A stretch of 38,763 nucleotides of DNA, taken from NCBI GenBank assembly GCA_035629935.1, contig DASQLQ010000012.1:1-38763 (forward strand), given 5' to 3'. A program made the translations under genes and the position numbers. The notes beneath the pieces were generated by a model, which did not search any database, was not told where the DNA came from, and worked only from the letters and a program-made list of their open reading frames with translations. Of this stretch, positions 7,683 through 14,506 are shown piece after piece (positions within the stretch are counted from its first letter, which is position 1; the number at the start of each line of letters is the position of its first letter). The stretch is from DASQLQ01 sp035629935. Its GTDB lineage: Bacteria; Actinomycetota; CADDZG01; WHSQ01.

Positions 7683-8054
7683 CTATTTCCCCGGCATGTA
7701 GCCCTTGACGGGGTCGGTCAGACCCTTGAGGCCCCTGCGCTTCTGGCTGGCCTTCTGCCAGAAGTAAGCGAAGACAAGCATCCCGGTCAGGATCCCCATC
7801 TGCACGCCGTTGGCGACGATGTCCCGGATCATCTTCACTTGGATGGTGTTGAGCCCCGCCTCGTTCACGCCGGGGATCTTCGTGGTGAATTCGATGATCT
7901 CGGCGATGTACTGGTCGAACTTATAGATGATCACCGAGGGGAGTTGCCCGACGAAGATGATCAAGAAGATCCAGACCCCCATCCCGATCAATACCGCCTT
8001 CGTCCAGGTCATGGGCCTGTCCGTGAAGCGATAGACGCGTTCGGGGATGCTCAT
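7683..8054 (-). CDS. Small membrane protein, first gene of the bc operon
   Basis: 123 residues with two membrane helices (about 18-38 and 83-99). They are joined by a roughly 45-residue loop, and both ends are positively charged (ERVYRFTDRP; ASQKRRGLKGLTDPVKG), which predicts both ends inside. No family was recognised. It is immediately followed (3 bp) by the ferredoxin gene, so a membrane anchor for that ferredoxin is a reasonable hypothesis. ATG 8054 has no Shine-Dalgarno site but a TAAGAT box 9 nt upstream, consistent with a leaderless transcript that begins the operon here. Confidence 0.78.
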   Translation of the reverse strand: MSIPERVYRFTDRPMTWTKAVLIGMGVWIFLIIFVGQLPSVIIYKFDQYIAEIIEFTTKIPGVNEAGLNTIQVKMIRDIVANGVQMGILTGMLVFAYFWQKASQKRRGLKGLTDPVKGYMPGK

Positions 8055-8063
8055 TCGAGCGTC

Positions 8064-8069
8064 ATCTTA
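8064..8069 (-). promoter_or_regulatory. Predicted -10 box of the bc operon (TAAGAT)
   Basis: TAAGAT on the minus strand lies 9 nt before ATG 8054 and fits the actinobacterial TANNNT rule. This spacing places the transcription start within a few nucleotides of the start codon. No convincing -35 hexamer is visible. Confidence 0.5.
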
Positions 8070-8115
8070 CATATTCGCCCCCTGGAAAAAGGGCGAGATT
8101 GTGCGATTGAGCAGG

Positions 8116-8151
8116 GACTTTGTAGTTCTGCGCGATGGCGAAGCCCATCGC
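8116..8151. repeat. Intergenic element copy A: ACTTTGTAGTT plus hairpin
   Basis: ACTTTGTAGTT (8117-8127) is followed by a 7-bp stem, GCGATGG (8132-8138) and CCATCGC (8145-8151). The same order, an 11-mer identical to this one followed by a related hairpin, occurs at 9015-9051. It lies between the ccmD stop and the start of the bc operon. Confidence 0.6.
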
Positions 8152-8157
8152 TCGGGG

Positions 8158-8289
8158 TTACTCGCGCGAACCCATCGAGCCCACTCGCTCTTCCAATCGA
8201 CGCTGACGCGCGCCGAGCGAGTAGAGGTAGCCACCGATGATGGCCCAGGCCGCCAGGAAGGCGAAGAAGAGCCACGCGACGTCGTTCAT
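8158..8289 (-). CDS. ccmD: CcmD-like small heme-exporter protein
   Basis: 43 residues: one membrane helix (about 4-23) followed by a basic, Arg/Glu-rich tail (LGARQRRLEERV). That size and layout are typical of CcmD, which bridges CcmC and CcmE in System I cytochrome c maturation. ATG 8289 overlaps the ccmC stop as ATGA and is preceded by a GAAGG ribosome-binding site. The sequence is too short for certain assignment, and position after ccmC carries most of the weight. Confidence 0.72.
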   Translation of the reverse strand: MNDVAWLFFAFLAAWAIIGGYLYSLGARQRRLEERVGSMGSRE

Positions 8290-8999
8290 GCGGCCTTCAG
8301 TTCTACGGCCGTGACCTGGTCCTCCAGATGGCCCAGTCGTACTCGTACTGCTAGCAGCCACGAGAACAGAAGAGTGAAAGCGATCAGCGAAGCAAAGAAG
8401 GCAAGCAACTCGGGGCTGCCCAAGCCCGATTCCCCGGCGAGGTCGGAGGGTGTCGGGCCTTGTGGATGAAGGGTGCGCCACCAGCGCACGGAGAAGTGGA
8501 CGATCGGAACGTTGACCAAACCGACTATCCCGACGACGGCCGCCAGGCGGCCTGCCCGGCTTGGATCCTCGGCCAGCGACCGGAGGAACAGGTACCCGAC
8601 GTAGGTCAGCCACATCACCAGGGCCGAGGTCAGCCGGGCATCCCACTGCCACCAGGTGCCCCATACCGGACGGGCCCAGATCGGCCCCGTGACCAAGACG
8701 ATCGTGGTGAATACGACTCCGAGCTCGGCCGCGGCGTGAGCCAGCAGGTCCCACCTGCGGACGCCGGTCCGGAGATAGGCGACCGATCCGAGGAAGACCA
8801 CGGCGAACGAGAGGTAGGCGGCCCAGGCCGCCGGGACGTGGAAGTAGAAGATCCTCTGCAGATCCCCACCCATATCAGCGGATGCCTCGCGTGCCACGAA
8901 GAAGATCAGGTAGAGAGCGACGGTCATCACCACGCTGGTCGTGAGACCGAGACGGGTCAATGCCGTCTTCCCGGGCAGTGAAGTACTTGGACTTCTCAT
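8286..8999 (-). CDS. ccmC: CcmC heme-handling protein (cytochrome c maturation)
   Basis: 237 residues from ATG 8999, with six membrane helices. The tryptophan-rich WWD motif is GTWWQWDARL (114-123), flanked by the conserved heme-ligand histidines H54 (YFHVP) and H168 (IVHFS). In System I, CcmC loads heme onto CcmE at the outer face. A longer open frame to 9137 exists, but ATG 8999 is favoured by the family N-terminus and by a TAGTCT box 10 nt upstream with no Shine-Dalgarno site. ccmC-ccmD is separated from the main ccm cluster by about 2 kb. Confidence 0.92.
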   Translation of the reverse strand: MRSPSTSLPGKTALTRLGLTTSVVMTVALYLIFFVAREASADMGGDLQRIFYFHVPAAWAAYLSFAVVFLGSVAYLRTGVRRWDLLAHAAAELGVVFTTIVLVTGPIWARPVWGTWWQWDARLTSALVMWLTYVGYLFLRSLAEDPSRAGRLAAVVGIVGLVNVPIVHFSVRWWRTLHPQGPTPSDLAGESGLGSPELLAFFASLIAFTLLFSWLLAVRVRLGHLEDQVTAVELKAA

Positions 9000-9009
9000 C
9001 GTGTTCTGG

Positions 9010-9015
9010 AGACTA
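9010..9015 (-). promoter_or_regulatory. Predicted -10 box of ccmCD (TAGTCT)
   Basis: Minus-strand TAGTCT lies 10 nt before ATG 8999. It overlaps the perfect dyad ACTAC-TTT-GTAGT at 9012-9024, so a protein bound to the dyad would cover this box. Confidence 0.45.
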
Positions 9016-9051
9016 CTTTGTAGTTTTCGCCGACGGCCGAGCCCGTCGGCG
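9012..9051. repeat. Intergenic element copy B: ACTAC-TTT-GTAGT dyad plus 9-bp hairpin
   Basis: A perfect 5-3-5 dyad (9012-9024) is followed by a 9-bp perfect stem, CGCCGACGG (9028-9036) and CCGTCGGCG (9043-9051), with a 6-nt loop. The element lies in the 85-bp gap between divergent ccmC and the LLM gene. The dyad resembles, but is not identical in spacing to, operators of BlaI/CopY-type repressors. Confidence 0.6.
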
Positions 9052-9071
9052 TCCGACGGACCGATTTTTAC

Positions 9072-9077
9072 TAGTGT
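9072..9077 (+). promoter_or_regulatory. Predicted -10 box of LLM oxidoreductase gene (TAGTGT)
   Basis: TAGTGT ends 7 nt before ATG 9085, the spacing expected when the transcript starts at the A of the ATG. No Shine-Dalgarno site is present. Confidence 0.5.
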
Positions 9078-9084
9078 GCTTTCT

Positions 9085-10038
9085 ATGACGCGACTCGGCT
9101 TCACGGCGCCGGTGTTCGGCTTCGATGTGCGAGCCACATGCGAACTTGCACGTCACGCGGAGCAGATCGGCTACACGGACTGCTGGTCCGCAGAGACCGC
9201 GGGGCCGGATGGATTCTCGGTGACCGCCGCCGTTGGCATCGCTACCGAATCACTTCGGCTCGGCGTCGCGATCGCTCCAGTGTTCAGTCGTCCGCCGGCG
9301 TTGACCGCGATGAGCGCACTCGCCGTGCATCAAGCAAGCGGCGGACGTTTCTGCCTCGGCCTTGGCGCGTCTTCACCCGTGATCGTCGAGGGATGGATGG
9401 GGCAGAAGCTAGATCGACCTCTGACGCGCATGCGCGAGACGGTCGACGTCGTGAGGACGGCGTTCGCCGGCGAGAAGGTCGACCTGGATGGGGAAACGGT
9501 CAGGGTCAAAGGCTTCCGTCTCGAGGATGCACCCAAAGAACAGATCCCGATCTTCCTCGCAGCTCTTGGTCCGAAGATGATGACACTGACGAATGAGATC
9601 GCCGACGGCATCCTGCTGTACCTCGCTAGTGAGGAAGGTGTGCGCATGGCCGCCAAGGCCTGCCCGGACAAAGAGGTCGCAGAGCGCATCTTGTGTTGTC
9701 CCGACGAAGACGTCGAGCAGGTGCGTCCGGCCGTCCGGTGGATGTTGACGCCGTACATCGCCGTTCCTGCCTACAACAGATTCATCGCGGCGCAAGGCTA
9801 TGAGGACGAAGCTCGCCAGGTGGCCGACGCGTGGGCCAACCGCGAGCGCGACAAAGCGCGCGACGCGGTTTCGGATCGATTGATTGACGAACTGGTGCTG
9901 ATGGGTCCGGCCGGGTCGATCAAGGAACGGTTGGAATCGTTCCGGGCCGCGGGCCTGACGACGCCGATCCTGGCGCCGTTCTCGATCACCGGCGATCCGA
10001 AAAAGGTTGCGTTGGCGCTGGAGTCGCTAGGTCTCTAG
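9085..10038 (+). CDS. LLM class (luciferase-like) F420-dependent-type oxidoreductase
   Basis: 317 residues with the luciferase-like monooxygenase TIM-barrel fold: N-terminal LGFTAPVFG, the GYTDCWSAE segment, IATESLRLGVAIAPVFSRPP, and SGGRFCLGLGASSP typical of this superfamily in actinobacteria. Many members use F420 rather than FMN; substrate is unknown. ATG 9085 is preferred over in-frame GTG 9076 because a TAGTGT box lies 7 nt upstream. The gene is divergent from ccmC and converges with the M15 peptidase gene, overlapping its stop by 12 bp. It appears unrelated to the respiratory genes around it. Confidence 0.87.
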   Translation: MTRLGFTAPVFGFDVRATCELARHAEQIGYTDCWSAETAGPDGFSVTAAVGIATESLRLGVAIAPVFSRPPALTAMSALAVHQASGGRFCLGLGASSPVIVEGWMGQKLDRPLTRMRETVDVVRTAFAGEKVDLDGETVRVKGFRLEDAPKEQIPIFLAALGPKMMTLTNEIADGILLYLASEEGVRMAAKACPDKEVAERILCCPDEDVEQVRPAVRWMLTPYIAVPAYNRFIAAQGYEDEARQVADAWANRERDKARDAVSDRLIDELVLMGPAGSIKERLESFRAAGLTTPILAPFSITGDPKKVALALESLGL

Positions 10039-11154
10039 TAGACGCGCTAGCTCGAAGTGCATCGGGTCGGGGGTGGACCAGGTGCCGCCCCAACCGAAGC
10101 CCCACTTGTCGAAGATCGATACAACGCGGATGTCCATGTCGCCCTTCGTTGCGTAGTAGTTGCGTGAGACGTTCAGATCGACGGCCAGCCCGAATGCGTG
10201 CATCGAGAGTGAGCGACGTGAGTCGCGTCCGATGAACCGCGGGACATAACAGCCGCCGTAGTCACTGGGATCGATCAGGTCTGCCAGGCCTTCCTGCTCG
10301 ATCTCGCCGAGCGCGGCCCCCAGCTGTCCGACGAGCAGGCGATGGCAGGTCACCTGCCCGAGGATCGGGACCTCCGCGTTGACGATGTTTGCCGTCACCC
10401 ATGCGGGGTCCGGTTCGATGAAGCCGTTCTTCTTCACCCTGAAGGTCATCGTTCCGATCAACGACCCTTCTGCCTGACCCAGGATCTCGGGGACGGCTGG
10501 AGGGTCCGACGCATGGATCGCCTTCACGTTTGCTCGTGGCGCGAGGCGCTTCAGTGCCGCCCGGACGCGTGCAAGTTTCGCTTTGCGTCCGGTGCCAACG
10601 ACGAGTTCGTGTGCCTGAGGAAGACCCAATCGATCGGCCACGTGGTTGGCGACCATCACGTCCAGGGTGTTGGGCACGCCGTTGTCTGCGAAGGCTCCGA
10701 CCGAGTAAGACCCAGTGCCGATATCCAACGTGGCAGAAGACTCGATCCCCAATCGTGCCGCTGCTCCCGGAGTGATGACGGTTTCTCCTTGGAGCAATGA
10801 CGTCCACACAAATTCCGCGGCGCGCGTGGGCTCAGGAGATACGGATCGGAAATGAAGCGGTGCTACCGCGCCCACACGGAGCTTCACTCGGCGTCCGCCG
10901 GTGCGCACTGCAAGTGTCTTCTTGCGGATCGCGGCCGCAGCGATCACACCGGGTTGCTTCTCGATGCGTTTCACGAGATCGCCGATCGGTCGAGCAGAGG
11001 TGATCCGGAAGGAGGGGTCGGACGAGATCGGGTCCGGCAGGGTGATCGAGCGCGGCTGAAGGGTCTGGGTCCGCGTCGGGGTGGGCTCGACGCGGCCCCC
11101 GCAGGATGTCAAGACGCAGGCGACCACTAGGGCGACTAACCACCGCGCCCTCAA
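10027..11154 (-). CDS. Predicted lipoprotein with C-terminal M15 (D-Ala-D-Ala carboxypeptidase-like) peptidase domain
   Basis: 375 residues from TTG 11154, whose TTGA overlaps the ccmB stop. The N-terminus is basic and hydrophobic and ends in lipobox LTSC (Cys18), so it should be a lipid-anchored exported protein. The C-terminal domain has the M15 zinc motif H319-x6-D326 (SMHAFGLAVD) and H366 (PMHFE), as in VanY-type peptidases acting on peptidoglycan stems. The middle 250 residues are not recognised. The start is inferred from the overlap; no ATG or GTG gives a signal peptide. It ends the ccm operon but need not act in cytochrome maturation. Confidence 0.82.
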   Translation of the reverse strand: MRARWLVALVVACVLTSCGGRVEPTPTRTQTLQPRSITLPDPISSDPSFRITSARPIGDLVKRIEKQPGVIAAAAIRKKTLAVRTGGRRVKLRVGAVAPLHFRSVSPEPTRAAEFVWTSLLQGETVITPGAAARLGIESSATLDIGTGSYSVGAFADNGVPNTLDVMVANHVADRLGLPQAHELVVGTGRKAKLARVRAALKRLAPRANVKAIHASDPPAVPEILGQAEGSLIGTMTFRVKKNGFIEPDPAWVTANIVNAEVPILGQVTCHRLLVGQLGAALGEIEQEGLADLIDPSDYGGCYVPRFIGRDSRRSLSMHAFGLAVDLNVSRNYYATKGDMDIRVVSIFDKWGFGWGGTWSTPDPMHFELARLLET

Positions 11155-11882
11155 TCGAGAGCCGCCTCGAACGCAAGCGCTGCGATCGTGCCGAAGATGA
11201 CGTCGTATGCGATCAAGATCACGAACCATCCTCGCGCCGCAACTTCGTTGAGGGGGATCCCCGACAATAGGTCTGACGTCAAAGTGACGCTGGCGATGAA
11301 GATGGGGAGTAGAGCGGGTAAAGCGAGGATGGGGAGGACGAGCTCCCGGCTGCGCGTCTGCGCGGCGAGAGCGGCGAAGAGCGTGCCCACCGAAACGAAC
11401 CCGATGTTCGTGAGGATCACGACGAGAAGCAGGGTGAGAAGTCCGGGGCCGATGTCGATCGAAAACAGGATCACGAAAGCGGGCAATACGAAGAGCTCGA
11501 CGGCGCCGACGAACAGGAAGTTCGCGATCGCTTTGGCCAGGAACAAGCCACTGCGGTCCAGCGGGACGAGCAGCATGGCGTCGAGAGCGCCATCCTGACG
11601 CTCCACTTCGAAGGTTCGTGCGAACCCGATCAGTCCCGCGAAGAGGATCGTCACCCACATGAACCCCGCAAGAACGTCTGCGGCTTCGACGGCTCCCGTC
11701 GGCAGCGTGAGGGGGGTGCGCAGCGTCGGTGAGGCCGGGATCGTGAACGCGAGTAACAACGTGACGGCGATCGCGAACGCGACCATCGGCGGAAGAGTTT
11801 CTCTGCCGCGCATTTCGACGCGCAGATCCTTCGCGGCAAGGGCGAATGTCTTCGTGAGGAAACTCTGGCGAATCTGGCTCAT
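11151..11882 (-). CDS. ccmB: CcmB heme-exporter ABC permease
   Basis: 243 residues with about six membrane helices. The N-terminal half holds KDLRVEMRGRETLPPM, and the segment FARTFEVERQDGALDAMLLVPLDR is the conserved cytoplasmic region of CcmB. It pairs with CcmA to form the CcmAB transporter, which with CcmC and CcmD uses ATP to release holo-CcmE. ATG 11882 overlaps the ccmA stop as ATGA. Slightly longer than the usual ~220 residues. Strong family match from layout and neighbours. Confidence 0.9.
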   Translation of the reverse strand: MSQIRQSFLTKTFALAAKDLRVEMRGRETLPPMVAFAIAVTLLLAFTIPASPTLRTPLTLPTGAVEAADVLAGFMWVTILFAGLIGFARTFEVERQDGALDAMLLVPLDRSGLFLAKAIANFLFVGAVELFVLPAFVILFSIDIGPGLLTLLLVVILTNIGFVSVGTLFAALAAQTRSRELVLPILALPALLPIFIASVTLTSDLLSGIPLNEVAARGWFVILIAYDVIFGTIAALAFEAALD

Positions 11883-12538
11883 GGTGTGAACCTCGGTTCG
11901 TAGTTGCCTCTCGTCACGACTCGACCGCGTTGCAGGATGATCCCTGCCGTTGCGTAGGCCTTGACCTTCTTTGCCCCGTGCGTAGCGATAAGAGCGGTTT
12001 TGTGCGGCTGGCTCCATCGCTGGATCGACGCGCTTACTTTTTCGGATGCTTCGTCGTCGAGGTTCGCGTACGGCTCGTCGAGCAGGAGGACGGTGGGATC
12101 GTGAAGCAGCGCGCGCGCGACGGCCGCGCGTCTCTTGGTTCCGGCCGACAGCGAACCGACCTGCCGGGCGCCCTCAGCACTCAAACCGAGTTCCTCGAGG
12201 GTGGCGTCGATCCGTTCCACCGGAGTGCCGTATAGACGAGCGAAGAGCTCGAGGTTCTCTTGCAGGGTGAGTCGTGGATAGAGCCCAGATTCGTGTCCTG
12301 CGAATCCGAGTTCCCCCCTCAGGGACTCGTCCCCCCGGGCGTAGGCCCGACCGTCGACCATGACGCGTCCTGTGGCCGGCTTGATCAGGCCGGCGATCGT
12401 TCTCAACAGGGTCGATTTTCCCGAGCCATTCTGGCCGAAGAGCCCGATGATCCCCGGCTCGATCGTCAGGTCGATGGCGTCGAGCGCGAGCGTGCGACCG
12501 AAGACAACGGTCACCTGCTTGAGCTCGATGCTCGTCAT
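11879..12538 (-). CDS. ccmA: CcmA heme-exporter ABC ATPase
   Basis: 219 residues with the full ABC set: Walker A GQNGSGKST (35-43), signature LSAGTKRR (130-137) and Walker B LLLDEP (151-156), followed by the ANLD D-loop and the switch His in ATHG. The LSAGxKRR signature is typical of CcmA. ATG 12538 overlaps the stop of the upstream gene as ATGA. It powers CcmB. Confidence 0.93.
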   Translation of the reverse strand: MTSIELKQVTVVFGRTLALDAIDLTIEPGIIGLFGQNGSGKSTLLRTIAGLIKPATGRVMVDGRAYARGDESLRGELGFAGHESGLYPRLTLQENLELFARLYGTPVERIDATLEELGLSAEGARQVGSLSAGTKRRAAVARALLHDPTVLLLDEPYANLDDEASEKVSASIQRWSQPHKTALIATHGAKKVKAYATAGIILQRGRVVTRGNYEPRFTP

Positions 12539-13692
12539 CGTTCTTCGCCTAAGCGGTGCTTCAGGTCCTTGCGCCGGGCGACCCATTCTTGGCGGCTCAT
12601 CTCGCCGTTCTTATAGGCCAGGTCGAGACGAGCGATCTCGCCGACCGCATCGGTGCTCGGTTCCGGGGGATCTTCGGGTGCGCGAGGACGCCGGGCGCGA
12701 CGGAAAGAGAGGAAAGCCACACCGCCGAGGAGCAGCACCGAGGCGACTATGCCCCCGATGAGTCCCGGGGTTAGTCCAGCCTCGGCGATCGCAACCACCT
12801 GGATGGCGTCGCCCGGCGAGGCGGGTTGCCGGCTGCTCCATCTCCGATACTTCTTGCCGGCAAGCGAGACCTCACCTTTCGCTTCCAATCCGTTGCTCTC
12901 GATCGACAGCGGGTCGGCCGCGAACACTGAGACAGACGAGATGTCGTAAAGGGCAGTGCGCGACAGATCGAAAGTGCTCGTGTCGCCAGGGATCCGGTAC
13001 GAGAACGTCGTCCGGAACTCACCCGGGGGGATCGCCGTCGTGATGCCGAAACCGAAATCCGTGCACACGAGTTGTGGGATGTCGATGTCGGCATCGACGA
13101 TGGTTACGCCGGCTTGGCGACAGTCGACCGGTAAAGCGAATCCGATACTCGGAGATGGCTCGGTCGTCGAACCCCCTCCTCGGCCGATGTAAGCCCGTTG
13201 GGTCTGGTTAACCACCGTGACGGCCTCGATCATCGCGATGCCTTCTTCTCCGAGCACGGCGAACATGTCGTCGCGCGTGATGATGATCGAAGCCGGGTCG
13301 GTCGTCGTCCCCCATACACGCAAGGTCGACTCGATGACGGGACGCTTGACGACGCCTTCGGGGAATCGGATCGGACGTCCGGCGAACAGGCCCCCTTGAA
13401 ACTCGGCATCGATCGCGTACGCGCGCTGTTCGTCGGTTCCGAGGCCTGTGAACCTGTAGCGGCCCTCCTGGTCCGTAGTGATCGTTTCTTGGATCCGTTC
13501 CGAACCGTCTTCGTTCGCTCCGGTCAACATCACGCGCACACCGGCTCGTGGCTCTCCCGTTTCGCCATCGACGACGCGCCCACGGATCTCACCTCGATCG
13601 GCCGCGACGGCTTCGGGCGCGACGAGGACGAACAGGAGTGAGCCGAGGAGGAGAGCAGCCCCGCCGCCGACTACGCTCCGCAGGAGGGACAT
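12535..13692 (-). CDS. Membrane-anchored protein with carboxypeptidase-regulatory-like domain in ccm operon
   Basis: 385 residues. Signal peptide 1-30 (cleavage after AVA), then a beta-sandwich of the CarboxypepD-reg/CNA-B type at about 33-100 (IRGRVVDGETGEPRAGVRV). An unrecognised extracytoplasmic region with two Cys (C191, C210) follows, then a membrane helix at about 309-329 and a basic cytoplasmic tail. The last 35 residues, with MSRQEWVARRKDLKHRL, look like a short SHOCT-type helical module. The gene overlaps its neighbours at both ends, so it is a fixed part of this ccm operon. A role in binding apocytochrome or heme is only a guess. Confidence 0.75.
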   Translation of the reverse strand: MSLLRSVVGGGAALLLGSLLFVLVAPEAVAADRGEIRGRVVDGETGEPRAGVRVMLTGANEDGSERIQETITTDQEGRYRFTGLGTDEQRAYAIDAEFQGGLFAGRPIRFPEGVVKRPVIESTLRVWGTTTDPASIIITRDDMFAVLGEEGIAMIEAVTVVNQTQRAYIGRGGGSTTEPSPSIGFALPVDCRQAGVTIVDADIDIPQLVCTDFGFGITTAIPPGEFRTTFSYRIPGDTSTFDLSRTALYDISSVSVFAADPLSIESNGLEAKGEVSLAGKKYRRWSSRQPASPGDAIQVVAIAEAGLTPGLIGGIVASVLLLGGVAFLSFRRARRPRAPEDPPEPSTDAVGEIARLDLAYKNGEMSRQEWVARRKDLKHRLGEER

Positions 13693-14051
13693 CGTTCTTC
13701 TTCGACTTTCCTCGTCCCGCAGGCAGGACATGTGATGCGATCTCGCTCGGCGGCGATCGCTTTCTCCACAGTGCTATCGGATGCGGCCATCTCGAGCACA
13801 TCCAATTCGCGCATGGCGTCGATAGCGTCTCGCTCATGCTCGGCTCGAAGGACCTCGAGCTCGTCTGCCGTGATCCGGCCCAGCTCGAGATCACTCTCGA
13901 GGTCGAGGATCGCCTCGAGCGCTCGCACCTTCTTCTCTTCTGCGTCGAGTCTGTCCCCGGAGGCCGTTTCTTCGGTTTCTCGTCTCAGCAGTGGCAGACA
14001 GACGTAATAGAGGGCGGCACAGGCGAGTAGGGCCGCAACGACGATCGTCAT
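13671..14051 (-). CDS. Membrane-anchored coiled-coil protein with C-terminal zinc ribbon
   Basis: 126 residues: one membrane helix (about 2-22), a long charged helix likely to form a coiled coil (35-105), and a zinc ribbon with C108, C111, C121 and C124 (CPACG, CPSCG). The N-terminal helix plus charged helix resembles the membrane part of CcmI, and the position directly after ccmH is where ccmI is often found; the zinc ribbon replaces the usual TPR region. ATG 14051 overlaps the ccmH stop (ATGA), and the stop overlaps the next gene by 22 bp. Possibly an apocytochrome chaperone; inference. Confidence 0.72.
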   Translation of the reverse strand: MTIVVAALLACAALYYVCLPLLRRETEETASGDRLDAEEKKVRALEAILDLESDLELGRITADELEVLRAEHERDAIDAMRELDVLEMAASDSTVEKAIAAERDRITCPACGTRKVEEERCPSCGA

Positions 14052-14506
14052 CGCGGCCCCCTCAACGCAGCGAGTTCGGAATCCACTCGCCTGCGTTCGG
14101 CCGGAGCCAGCACATCTTCCACATCGTCCGATGCTGCGGCCCGGGTCCAACGGCGCAACAGGAACACGCTAAGGGCGATCCCCGCAACGAGGGCAGCGGC
14201 CGGCAGCAGCCACGCTCCGAGACCTGCCCCCTCTGCCGGAGGAGCGGCCAGGATCTGCGGCCCGTACTCATCCTCGAGCCGGCTCATGATCTCGGCGCGG
14301 GTTTTTCCTTGCGAGAACCAGTCGACGATCTCGTTGCGTAGTGCGATCGCTTCGGGCGATGGGCATTCATGGAGGGTCACGCCGGGGCAGAACGGCGACA
14401 TGATCTCGTTCGACAGGTCGTTCGCCTGGTCCTCAGCTGCAGCGAATGCCGTTGCCGGCAGGAGCACGAGTGCCAGCGCGGTTGCACCAAGGATGAGGAA
14501 CTTCAT
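14048..14506 (-). CDS. ccmH: CcmH-type thiol-disulfide component of cytochrome c maturation, with altered Cys motif
   Basis: 152 residues: signal peptide 1-22 (AFA), a helical CcmH domain, and a C-terminal membrane helix at about 99-116. Instead of the usual LRCxxC, the active region reads SPFCPGVTLHECPS, with C40 and C48 separated by seven residues. The following helix (EIVDWFSQGKTRAEIMSRLEDEYG) matches CcmH well. CcmH reduces the apocytochrome haem-binding cysteines and works with CcmF. The start overlaps the ccmF stop as ATGA. The CPGxxLxxC motif might coordinate or react differently; see findings. Confidence 0.87.
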   Translation of the reverse strand: MKFLILGATALALVLLPATAFAAAEDQANDLSNEIMSPFCPGVTLHECPSPEAIALRNEIVDWFSQGKTRAEIMSRLEDEYGPQILAAPPAEGAGLGAWLLPAAALVAGIALSVFLLRRWTRAAASDDVEDVLAPAERRRVDSELAALRGPR

